Of a DNA stretch of 64,000 nt, positions 20,550 through 30,370 are shown piece after piece; positions within the stretch are counted from its first letter, which is position 1, and each line of letters begins with the position of its first letter. Made by a program: the position numbers and the translations under genes. The notes beneath the pieces were generated by a model, which ran no database searches, had not been told where the DNA came from, and saw only the letters and a list, made by a program, of their open reading frames with translations. Source of the DNA: Porpolomopsis calyptriformis (lineage: Eukaryota; Basidiomycota; Agaricomycetes; Agaricales; Hygrophoraceae); NCBI GenBank assembly GCA_951640195.1, contig OX621166.1:2224501-2288500 (forward strand), read 5' to 3'.

Positions 20550-21060
20550 ATAACGCATGTGTCACTTGTATTCCACGTATCATTTGTTATGGCAGTAATA
20601 TATTGAACAGGCCACTTTTTCAAGGAATGGCTTCGTTACTTTTGACATTCGCTCACTCCCTCCATCAAGATAACTTGTGGTATCATCGCGGTAGTCTAAG
20701 GCACTTCGGCCATCGATACATACTGGGGTAGGAACTGATGCAGCATGGGTGAGGTAGTTTGTACCGAAGAAGACAAGAATAAGTTGCCAATTAGGGGTGC
20801 GGCAGGGGCCGACAGCTGTTGGGAAGTTTGGGAGGAAACTGAGAAAGATCAGGGCGATTCAAATGGCTAAATCCAAATAACCCACTGGCATGCCTTGGCT
20901 GGTGGTGACAGCACCATTACACTGGCCTTCCCACAGTTTTGAGCCTTATTAATCCACAGCTCGAATTGTGCAAGCCACAGGTGACATGATCGATGAAAGA
21001 AAAGCTGACGGCAGACGTTGCCGATCGAGTTGCGCTACAGGTGGTATGGAAGAGTGTCTG
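20550..21060. other. Intergenic, no gene seen
   Basis: 3' flank of copy C. Contains only short, non-coding-like open frames. Confidence 0.4.
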
Positions 21061-21760
21061 GATTATTCCGTTTGAGTCTTCCCAACTATACTTGATGAAT
21101 GAGCAAGATTCAGCTGGAGGTAGTCTGGGCTTACAATGATGTTGATAACAGCAGAGCAGAGGCTCCCACTCCAGTCTCACTACCACCCCACTTTATTATG
21201 TGGTGCTGCAGACGTTTACAGTCACTCAGATTGAGCGACCCATTGATTGATAACTTGTCTGACGGGACTGTCAATCGGGACGAATATCATAAGACAATAG
21301 GGAAGCACGCACCCACTCCTTGTCATGCTCCTTTCACTCTGAATTAACTTGCACAATCAGCAGCAAGGAGGTAACTGGTAAAGGGGCGAAGAAGCTTTTT
21401 CGGTGGGCTTCACTTGGGCCAGATACCGTACCACCCGAGCTTATAGCTCACCGGGGCGAGATAATGGAACTGAGGCCTGAACGTTCGCGCGTCATTCTCC
21501 CCCAACTGGCCAGGTGCCCAAGGGAGGCGACAATATTCCAAATGTTGCAGGGCCCCATAACCAGGGCACGCTCACATGCATCAAATACCTCCCAGGGCGA
21601 TCACGTCGACCCTACCACATCCGATCGCCATTTGTTAAAAGGCATCGTTCCCTGGTGGAAAAACTCTAACTCTATATGCTCCGAGCGGCTCTGCACCAGA
21701 GGGCAATATGATGGGTTATGGTTATGGAAATTTCAATAAGCTCACTGCCCTGTACGGAAC
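21061..21760 (+). repeat. Second copy of the repeated element with an NLR-tail fragment
   Basis: 21099-21150 is an inverted copy of sequence near 17195-17245. 21245-21480 parallels 15850-16240 (shared CAATAGGGAAGCA, GGTAACTGGTAAAGGG, and TACCACCCGAGC.TATAGCTCAC from the NLR tail). Reading frames are broken. The remainder up to 21760 shows no recognised gene. Confidence 0.5.
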
Positions 21761-22065
21761 CTGCCAACGGGGTGAGTTTATTGAAAGCCCCTGGTCGAAA
21801 CAGCCACAGCCACTCACACTGTTCTCAGGGTATACGTCAAAAAATATATATGGCGGAAAGTTGTGGGTGTACAAGTACATTGTATCATATACGTACAAAA
21901 AGAAAAAGAAGGCAAAGGGAAAAGGAAAAAAGTCCATTTGCTGTCCGCGAGACGAGACAGGTAGTTAGTTAGTGAGAGCGGGACAAGTTCTACAAAAATA
22001 AGACAAAGCAAGAAAAAAGAAGAAAAAAAAAAAAAAAAGGATAAGAATAAATCGAAAGCCGGGTC

Positions 22066-23424
22066 TCATCTCGCTTGCTTGGCTTGTATGACTCTATCGT
22101 ACGACTCTCGGAGTGGCGTCCGATATGCGAGCACGGTGAGATGTGTGTTCAGGTACGGGGCGGGCAAGAGCGGATGGATCGCCTCGAGGTTGACGTACGG
22201 GTTCGGGGTCGGGAAGTAGGCGACCATCTGGGGCGTGAGCGGGCGTGAGTACGTCGGGAGGTGGGCGAGCGAGGACAGCGCGGGGGAGTTGAGCGTGGAC
22301 GAGGACGAGGAGAGTGTGGAGAGCGTGCGATCGCGGATCAGTTTCGAGGTTGGGTGGTGGTGGTGGTGGTAGTGGTAATCTTTGAGCGCGGCCGAGGTCG
22401 TCGGTACGGGGAGGGTCGCGACCGATTGGGCGGACGAGACTGAGGTCCGGCGGAGTAGTGATGGGAATGGCAATGAGGGAGAGACGGGGGTAGTGGACAT
22501 GCTTTGTGGAGAGGACGAGAGCGGTCCGTCGTGGGTGAGGTGGTCGATGAGGGAGGGGGGGGTGGAGGCGGGGGAAGAGTCGGCGGTGACGGTTAAGGGA
22601 GCCAAGGGGGTCGGTTTGGGGACGCAGGAGTTGCCGTTTCCGGATGACGGCCCGCGTATGAGGGGGTGGGGCCGGAGGGAGGTGTCGGACCGGCTGGTGA
22701 GAGAGTGGGTTGAGGATTGGCGTTTTCCGGAGCCGTGGTGGCTGTGGCTGTGACGAGGGATGGGATGGGAAGGTGGGGTCGGGACGGCCGGGTCGGATGG
22801 GACACGGGGGGGTTGGGGGAGCTCGGGCAGTGATATGGCGGGTGGAAGGACTGTGGCTGGGGAAGGGGGGTCGGGTGCACCGAGCTGGCTGACGGATGGA
22901 CGGGCGGTTTCGACGCGGGAGACGATGGCGGGTGAGTCGGTTGGTTCGACGGGTGTTTTGAGGTCCTCGTCCGGCTCGTGGTCAGACTTTGGGTTGTTGG
23001 GGGTGACGGCGCCACTCTCGCTCGAAACCCAGTCCTCCTCGTCGGTACCTGGACTTGCGATTGTAAAGTCGGCTTTCAAGACGTTGTGCTTGTTCGAGGG
23101 ACGTCTGAGGACTTGAGGGGAGAGATGGTCTGCGGAGTGGGTGCGAAGGTGGTGTGGCTTTGAAGGATTTCGTACATGAGACTGGATGAGAGGTGAGAGG
23201 TTAGTCAAATGATCATGCATGTCGAGGAAGCGGACCTCGTGAGTGATGGTAGACTTTCTGGGCTTTTCGACATGTTTGTGGGATGGCGGGTCTTTCTGGG
23301 TGAACTGGAGATGCAAAGCAAGCTTTGAGGAGCCAGCAGAAGAAGTGCGAGAGTGGTGGCGGACGAGGCCAACGGTTGAGGGACGATGAGGTTTGGGTGC
23401 CATCGTTTGGGTATGACGGGCCAT
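22066..23424 (-). CDS. Ser/Pro-rich protein, possibly of the fungal areA-GATA-like (DUF1752-type) group
   Basis: One open frame of 452 residues; the ATG at 23424 is followed by a second at MAPKPHRP. It is strongly Ser/Pro-rich with a His run near residue 350 (KDYHYHHHHHP) from a GGT microsatellite on the plus strand at 22345-22370. More ordered parts are TITHEVRFLDMHDHL (residues 60-74), KADFTIASPGTDEEDWVSSESG (about 118-139) and a C-terminal PNPYVNLEAIHPLLPAPYLNTH. The middle acidic SSESG element resembles one I associate with fungal DUF1752 nitrogen-regulation proteins, which is a memory-based guess. It is divergent from UTP6 with only 34 bp between start codons. A poly-A tract on the plus strand (22022-22038) lies just past its stop. 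Confidence 0.6.
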   Translation of the reverse strand: MARHTQTMAPKPHRPSTVGLVRHHSRTSSAGSSKLALHLQFTQKDPPSHKHVEKPRKSTITHEVRFLDMHDHLTNLSPLIQSHVRNPSKPHHLRTHSADHLSPQVLRRPSNKHNVLKADFTIASPGTDEEDWVSSESGAVTPNNPKSDHEPDEDLKTPVEPTDSPAIVSRVETARPSVSQLGAPDPPSPATVLPPAISLPELPQPPRVPSDPAVPTPPSHPIPRHSHSHHGSGKRQSSTHSLTSRSDTSLRPHPLIRGPSSGNGNSCVPKPTPLAPLTVTADSSPASTPPSLIDHLTHDGPLSSSPQSMSTTPVSPSLPFPSLLRRTSVSSAQSVATLPVPTTSAALKDYHYHHHHHPTSKLIRDRTLSTLSSSSSTLNSPALSSLAHLPTYSRPLTPQMVAYFPTPNPYVNLEAIHPLLPAPYLNTHLTVLAYRTPLRESYDRVIQAKQAR

Positions 23425-23458
23425 TGGGAAAGTAGATTTAAACTCCGCTCTTCTAGGT

Positions 23459-24421
23459 ATGGAGAGGGTGCAGTATCAGCAAGAGCAGGTAGGTGGTTGG
23501 TTGAATGTGATTCAAGGGACTGATTGATGTTTCGTAGATGCTCTTGGAGCTCAAGGAGTTTGTTCAACGAGGTGTATTCAGTGAAGTGGGTGAATGATTT
23601 TGAAAGGGCTGGGCTGACGACGGGCGACAGAAAGAAACGAAATTGATCATAAAAAGGCGAACGGGATTTGAAACTGCCCTGGTGAGACGGGTGGCTAAAA
23701 AGGCGGATTTTTTGCGGTATGTGGCATACGAGATGGGATTGGAGCGGCTGCGTGTGAAGCGAGTCGAACGATTGAGTCCGTCCCCCCCTTTCTTTCGGCA
23801 AAGCGAGCGAGCTGACGAGTGCAGAGCTGGCGCCGTCTGCATCTGACCACGCGCTGGTGAGGAGACAGTACGAGATATTCGAACGCGGGTTGAAACGGTT
23901 CAAGGCGGATGTGGGGTTGTGGATGGAGTATATTCGGGTGGCTAAACGACAGGGTGGACGGGTGCTTGTCGGACGGATCGCGGCGCGGTAGGTCACACTC
24001 TGTACGGATTAACTAGTCTAATTGTGTGTGTAGAGCGATTCAGCTGCATGCGAACCAGCCAGGGTTGTACATCCTGGCGGCGTCGCACGAGCTCGAGAAC
24101 CAGTCACCGGGAACGGCCCGCTCGCTTTTACAGCGTGGGCTGAGACTGAATCCGGAGAGTGTGCCGATGTGGACCGAATACGTGAAGATGGAACTTGGTT
24201 ATATGGAGTGTCTTCGACGACGTTGGGCGGTACTGGGCATCGAAAGCATCGACGGCGAAGAAACTGAGATCGTAAAAACAGTCATCTCAAGTGCCCTCAA
24301 AGGTAACATCATCTCCCTCCCCCAACAATCATCTAACGACATTTCAGTTATACCCAAACTACCCCTACTCAACCTGATCAAACATCATCCCCAATTACTC
24401 CAGTGGCTGAATACACAATAA
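23459..24421 (+). CDS. UTP6: U3 snoRNP protein UTP6 (SSU processome), with an apparent frame break
   Basis: Exons start at 23459-23488, 23538-23585, 23631 onward to 23987, 24034-24302 and 24348-24421. The N-terminus MERVQYQQEQMLLELKEFVQRGVFSE continues with KETKLIIKRRTGFETALV and KKADFLRYVAYEMGLERL, the UTP6 N-terminal signature. HAT-type helices follow (RRQYEIFERGLKRFKADVGLW, AIQLHANQPGLYILAASHEL, RSLLQRGLRLNPESV). UTP6 is a U3 snoRNP subunit needed for 18S rRNA maturation in the nucleolus. Frame is lost between VKRVERL and KASELTSAEL at a run of seven C (about 23782-23788); removing one base restores it. The alternative is an implausible 28-nt intron. The protein ends at about 260 residues, shorter than yeast (440). 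Confidence 0.8.
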
Positions 24422-24734
24422 ATACAAACAAATAAAGTACCATGTGCAAATTTGATTACATAATAATCAATAAACTGCCACACGACTTCTTTTTCAATTT
24501 TTCAATTTCGTTCCCTTTTCCCACATGCTCATCGTCTCCCTCTGCTAATCTTCCCTTTCCTTTCCCTCTCCTCCTCCTCCTCCTCTTCTTCTCTTCTCTC
24601 CCCCCTCACTTTCCCCCCTTTCCCCCTTCGCATGTGTCGGCCCCCATCGTCCTCTCAGACTTCCAGCCGGTCTCGTCTGAATTGACTCGTCGCGGTCTCT
24701 TCGTCGAGGATAGAGCGCTCTTCCACCTACTGTT

Positions 24735-27700
24735 ATGTTCCAGTATCCAATCCCCATCCCTCCGCTCGCCCTTCCCTCGCCAAAGCTATCCATCCTCATT
24801 CGCAAAGACAACTCCGACAGTCATCCTTCTTATGACAATCATCTCCACCGCAGAACTCCCCCCCACTTCTCTCGCAGCAAGCGTTTCCAAAAGGAATCTA
24901 TACCTTCCCGCTCGCCATTCCCTCCTCTTCCTTCCACTAATGTCTCCCCACCCCTCTCCCCCTTCCTCTTCCCTCGCTCTCCCCCCCTTCCCCTCCCCCC
25001 CCCCTCAAAATCATCAGTCTATCCATCCACAACCAGGCCCCTCTCCACCGTCTCCTCCACCTGCGACGACATCCTTGCCCCCGGCGATTTCGTCGCTCAG
25101 GGCGGTTACCTCCAGGGCGAGAAAATCCATCTCGTCGCACCCTCCTTCTCCCTCCCCCACCGCCAACAGCCCGCAAAGGAATTCCAGGTCGTCCGTCGTC
25201 TCGGCACCGGCAGCTATGCAGTCGTCTATCTCGTCCGCGAGGTTCTCTACCGTCCCCCCCCCGAAGACGGTCTCTCCTCCCCTCTCGGTCCCATGGATCT
25301 CGATGGCAATTTCGGCTCTCCCCCCATCGAGTACGGTCGCAATTTTGCGATAAAATGTCTCTCCAAAGCCAACCTTGACCAGGACGCTTTGGCTGCCCAG
25401 ATGGCAGAGGTTACCATTCACCAATCTCTCGATCACCATCCCAATATCGTCACCTTGCACCGCACTCTCCAGACCGAATCTTTCTTGCTCCTCTTGTTGG
25501 AGTATGTGCCAGGCGAAGACCTCTTTTATTTTTTGGAACAAGCTCGCGATCATTACCACTCCGACTCTCCCACCTCTGATGATTCTCTCTCCTCCTCTCA
25601 CACTCCCCCAACTCCCAGCCTGCTCTCAACCCTGCATGCCTCCCAACTTCTCTCACGCACCCGTCTCCGCCTCATCTCCTCCATGTTCACCCAAATGTGC
25701 GAGGCCGTAGCCGCCTGCCACGCTCAACAAGTCTTCCACCGCGATATCAAGCCAGAAAACTTGATCGTCACCGATGGTTGGTTGACCACCTCAACCGGCT
25801 CACTCGAGCGTAAGGTCATCGTCAAGCTTTCCGATTTCGGCCTCTCTACCACCGACATTGAGTCTTCCGACATGGACTGCGGTAGTGCCCCGTACATGAG
25901 CTATGGTACAAATCCCTCCTTGTCTCTTCTCATCCTCCACTCACATCCTTCCACAGAATGCAGAAATAACGTTGCGCCCTTTTATCGCCCTCGCGGTGCC
26001 GACGTTTGGTCGCTAGGTATCGTGCTCATCAACATGTAAACTTTCACCCTTCTCTTGGTGTCACTCTCAACTGACCACTCGTCAGGTTGTATCACCACAA
26101 TCCCTGGACGGACACCACTCATTGTCCGTCTTTTGACTTGTATCGACAGCAACCCGTCGACTTTTTCATGCAACGTTTTGCCGGCATGACCCTTCCTGTT
26201 GCAGAATTCCTCGCCAACAGGGTCTTTTGCATCCTCGACTCCCCCCACGATGATTCCCAACGCATCTCGGCAAGTGACTTTGGCGTCTGGGCCAAGGACT
26301 TGCCCGCCCTTCTTGGCGTTCCCTCTGGCTCTTGGCACCAGCGCGTTGTCTCCAACAGTTCTACCCAGGCTCACCCCATTGCAGCCTCCGTCATCCCCTC
26401 ACGTCGTCCGTGCTCGCGGCCAGGGTCCGCAGCACCTGCTCATCGGGTACCTACTTCTCGCGTTCAATCCCGTTCTGCCTCCCGGGCACCATCCCTTGGC
26501 GCCCCACCCCCGTTGGAGGCATGTGAACTCTCGACGGTTTACGATCAGGAGCTCGACGAACATGATGAGCAATATACTTTTGCAGACGCAGACACGGAAG
26601 GAACGAATTCCAGGTCAACTTCCAATAACAAGCGCCGAAAAAGAGGTGCGAGGAAAGGAAAGGGTTCGTCTTCGAATCCAACCTCACCCACTGACCAAAC
26701 GCTGTTCACACTCGCGGTTGCATCACAATCTTTGGCACGTGAAATTAGCAGGGCCTCCCGCTCTTCTTCTCATGCATCGCGTGCATCAAGTCGACATCAG
26801 ACAGTTCTGGTCGAACCTGTCCCGGTTCCACCCTTACCGATCACTGTCCCTTCATCTCCCACTTTCCTCTCTTCCCCCGTTCCTACCATGGCCAAAAAGA
26901 CTTCAAAATGGAAGCTAGGGTTCAGAAAGAATTCAAATGGACATTCTTCACCCGTCGAGGAATACGCCCCATTCGAAAGCATTCGCGACGGTCCGCCCAT
27001 GTCCGTCGCCGCAACCAACGTTACGAACATCATCATGGGCCTGAATGCACCGTCGCCGCTCTCGGCTGGACCACATCGGTCGGACGACTCGGCCTGGGGC
27101 AGAGGTCGCCGTCGGAAACAGTCTCCACATCATTCTCCTATTGAAGGCCGGAGTCGTGGAATGTCTGCTCCTCGTATTGGCGAACGCTCGGGGCGCGGTA
27201 TTGATTCGCGTTCTGAGCGCGCCATTTCGCCTTCCAGTATGCGGAATGGCCGGCCGTTGGCTTCTGGCGGCGGCGGCAGCGGCAGCGGCTCGATGACCTC
27301 TGGAAACTGGCGCAGTTCCATGTCCACAACGTCAAGCGCCAGTACTTCCACTTCCGCTTTCACTCGGTTTAGCAATGCCAGTCTACGGAGCGTATCGACT
27401 ACGGCTACGAACGTGTCTGCATCTAGTTGGCGCACACCTGTCAAACCGCCCCCAGTTCCTGCCCTTCCCCAGGACATTTTGATTCCCAGAAACATCAAGT
27501 GTGAGCCATGTTTGTCTAAAAACTCATCATTTCATGTTTAAAACAATCGTGTAGTGATGACAGGTATACCCTGGGAATTGGACGAGCTCCCACGTGGACT
27601 GCATCCCAATCCCGTAGGAGATATCTTTGGTTCGCCACCTTTACGGAAGCAACGTACGCGCAAACCGAAGGACGCCACCTTAGACACCATCACTGAGCGT

Positions 27701-27880
27701 CCTGGCATCAACGGACCAAGAGCGCAAGTGTTGCAGCGATTCGATGCCTCTACTAGTACCACCGACCTTTCCGGTACGCTGCGCGACGGGAACGGAAAGG
27801 ATGACCCCGATAGTCCGAAGAAGGTGCAGAAAGGACAGATCAACGCCCTGGCGAAGATGTTGTCTGCGCTGCGTCGATAA
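24735..27880 (+). CDS. Ran1/KSP1-like serine/threonine protein kinase
   Basis: Exons 24735-25905, 25957-26035, 26086-27500 and 27555-27880 encode 996 residues. After a Pro/Ser-rich leader of about 110 residues, APGDFVAQGGYLQGEKIHLV and the kinase domain follow: Gly loop LGTGSYAVVYLV (about 156-167), FAIKCL with Lys207, HRDIKPEN at 335-342, DFG at 367-369, and after intron 1 YECRNNVAPFYRPRGADVWSLGIVLINMLYHHNPW, split by intron 2. YMSYECRNN and the insert-containing domain are typical of the fission-yeast Ran1/Pat1 and budding-yeast KSP1/SKS1/VHS1 group, regulators of meiosis entry and nutrient response. The C-terminal 500 residues are low-complexity, then end in a conserved-looking IPWELDELPRGLHPNPVGDIFGSP block. 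The leader is pyrimidine-rich, so the true start may be further down. Confidence 0.9.
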
Positions 27881-28602
27881 GGTTTTTTACTTGGGAATAA
27901 GGTGCGGCAAGATGGGCTTTGGTGTGTGTGCGTGTGTGCGTATCTGAATGATATTGATTGGCTTGAGGGATAAGAACTTTACCCTCTTGGCCGATTTGAT
28001 GTGCGTGGTTGCTGCCCTTTTGGGGTAACTTTTGTATTGATACAGTAGTTTTTTTTTTTTTTCTTATTGCGGTGCGCAGTCAATTTGTTTTGCAAACAAT
28101 TGATTCTTGATGCCCAGTGTTTTCTTTCTTCATCTTAAGCACATCCTCACGCGCGTCACTTGCCACACATTCCCTCCCCACTCCCTCCTTTTTTGCTTGT
28201 TCCGCAGTAATCACCCGCATTCCTTTGGCCTGGGTGTCATCATCATCCTGTTCTCTGTTTCAGAAGACGGACTGCATTCATTTTTTTCCTTTCTTTTTTT
28301 CCGTGCCATATCATACGTTAACCCCACTTACCATCATTCAGCACAACGAGAATATGCAACCTGTGTATTTACTTATACATACATGATAATAAACCCAACC
28401 ACAAAAAAACGGGAGCGAAAAAAGAAAGGAAAAGAAAGGAAACATGTCCTTCTAAAATCGAATCATGACGTGCGTGTGTACATTATGTGGACCTGTAAGG
28501 ACAGTTTGATGTTCGGTTAGGGAGGGGACGACGATGAGGGGACGATCGAGGTTATGTCGAAGGGCGAGGAAGGTTGATAGACCTCGCTAAGCCAACGTCT
28601 TG
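27881..28602. other. Intergenic, convergent 3' ends
   Basis: Lies between the kinase (plus) and the cyclin (minus). It has GT-rich sequence (27925-27945), a T run at 28049-28062, and T-rich stretches near 28280-28310, likely 3' UTR and termination sequence. The open frames at 28107-28520 have no recognisable similarity and look non-coding. Confidence 0.5.
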
Positions 28603-29743
28603 TTATATGGTCCGTCCTAGGGATTCCCTTAGAGCGGCAAAGGCCATGTTCTGCTCGATCGTGGGACGACGGGAGGTTGATGACTCTTGTGGTGGGGGTG
28701 CTGGCGCTGGTGGAGAGGCAGGAAGCTCGAGGAGACCGTAGGGTGCTGAATGACGGCGAGGGTGGGTGGGTTGGAAGCGAGTGTCGGTGGTGGTGTCGGT
28801 GTTGGCGTCGGTGTTGGCGGTGGTGGTGGTGGTGTCAAATGGGGAGATGGAGCGGGAGGATGAGGTGGTAGGACTGGTGGGATCTAAGATGTCTACGTCG
28901 CTGCTGTCGGAGGCGGGGGATGATGGGCTGCTTGAGGATCTTTGGAGAAAGCCTGTGATGGTGAACTGACCGGTGCTGTGTGTCCTGATGAGGTTTACGT
29001 AGTATTCCTGGAGAATTTCGCGGGTGCACTGTGAATGTGTGATGGGATGTGTGATGATTTAAACAAGGAGAGTGTATCGGCGGAGGGGGGGGCTCACTGT
29101 GAGATGCCAATCGATGGCTTGGAGAAACTCCCTCTCGAGCACGTTCAGCTCGTTGACGGATATGCCGCCGACTCTGGCGTAGAGGTTGTTGGAGCAGAAG
29201 ACGTCGCAGAGGCCCTTGCTGGAGACGGTGATGGAGGAGATGATGAAGCGGTGGCAGGTGAGGGAGGAGAGCGTGAAGAGGGGCATGCGAGCGCAGATCT
29301 GATCGATGTAGTGGAGGGTGAGCAGGAGACAGGACTTCTGGATGAGAGTGAGGTTAGGGATTGCCTCTGGTTTTTTTTTCTTTTTTTTTTTTTGGCTCAC
29401 CTCTACATTTGTGAATTTTACTATTCGTTTTAAATAATCAAGAACGCTGATGCTGGGTGCCGATCGAGAGTGGAATCGGGTCAGGCTCTCGCTGTTCTCG
29501 TATTAGCTAAGGTTTCGGTGGGGATGATGTGGGGATAACTCACGGGAGTAAAGGAATCTGATCATTATGGGCCATTAAACGCTCAAGCATGTCCGCTTTG
29601 GAGATGATACAGTCGCATTAAACGGACAACCCAAAACTAAAAAGATAAGGAAAAGGATTGGGAATACCTATTAGTATGGCAATGTTGTCAATGTGGGCAT
29701 CCTCAAACGCGGCCGGTAGCTCGACCCTTCCTGACGGTTCCAT
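28603..29743 (-). CDS. PHO80-like cyclin
   Basis: Exons 29668-29743, 29544-29595, 29401-29491, 29098-29364 and 28603-29028 encode 303 residues. The cyclin box shows family-typical blocks: LPAAFEDAHIDNIAILI, DMLERLMAHNDQIPLLPESLTRFHSRSAPSISVLDYLKRI (across two introns), KSCLLLTLHYIDQICARM, FTLSSLTCHRFIISSITVSSK and ARVGGISVNELNVLEREFL, then IDWHLTCTREILQEYYVNLI. PHO80/PCL cyclins activate PHO85-class kinases in phosphate and nutrient signalling. The C-terminal 120 residues are Ser/Thr/Pro-rich with a Thr/Asn/Asp repeat from a GGT-rich microsatellite (28760-28850). The third intron is 36 nt and almost entirely a purine run. Confidence 0.92.
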
Positions 29744-30370
29744 ACATCCATTTCCCTTTGGTTTTTTGCCCGACAGGCGTTGGATTTCAGAAGGTGAAGA
29801 GCGTAACGGTGTAAACAAATGTCAATAACTGCTTTTTGACTTAATCGATAACGGGAAACGCGGTCCCGTTCACATGTTGCGTGCACATCGTGCCCTGCGC
29901 CGCTCTGCCTTGAGGTTTATCTTGTGGTCCCCGGCGCGGCGCGCAAAAAGCGTGATGCATGGAAGAAACGTGCTGCCGAAACCATAAAAAAAAACATTTC
30001 GGACGGTTCCGTCCGACTGGCTTGGGGGCATCTCGATGGCAGATTTCGGACATCTGGTCCAACGATCCCTTCTCACCGCCTTCGGATCTCCCGGTGGACT
30101 GCCTCCAGTTTCCAACGTGCAACAAATGTCGTTGATTTGTGCGATTTTCCTTTCTTGGGCAGGTTAATGCCTATTGTCCAACTGGATGGTTCTGGGTCGT
30201 ATTATGAACTACATGCTCGGTGTGCAAGAACGTGGCGTTTTGTGACTCGGAGGTTTTTCAGTATGCGGTTGATGCTTCTTTCGCTCATCTAGAGTGCAGC
30301 TGCTCAAACACTCGTTCATTCATCACTTGTAGAGAGCTTTCCTTCTCAACTTCAAGTACTAGCCTCTATC
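29744..30370. promoter_or_regulatory. Upstream region of BTB copy 1, repeated before other BTB copies
   Basis: Pieces of this stretch recur upstream of copies 2 and 4. The block near 30088-30125 (GTGGACTGCCTCCAGTTTCCAACGTG) matches 32618-32645. The block near 30215-30260 (GTGGCGTTTTGTGACTCGGAG) matches 32750-32775 and 39690-39715. The duplications therefore carried the promoter. No gene is seen. Confidence 0.5.

Noticed and set aside
22340..22375. GGT/CAC microsatellite as a possible regulatory repeat
   Set aside because: It lies inside the Ser/Pro-rich gene and simply encodes the His run.
24442..25353. Open frame of 303 residues overlapping the kinase start
   Set aside because: It is in a different frame, very rich in Pro/Ser/Leu because of pyrimidine-rich DNA, and the kinase frame carries conserved domains.
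28107..28520. Open frame downstream of the kinase
   Set aside because: T-rich 3' UTR-like sequence with no domain and no coding-type composition.
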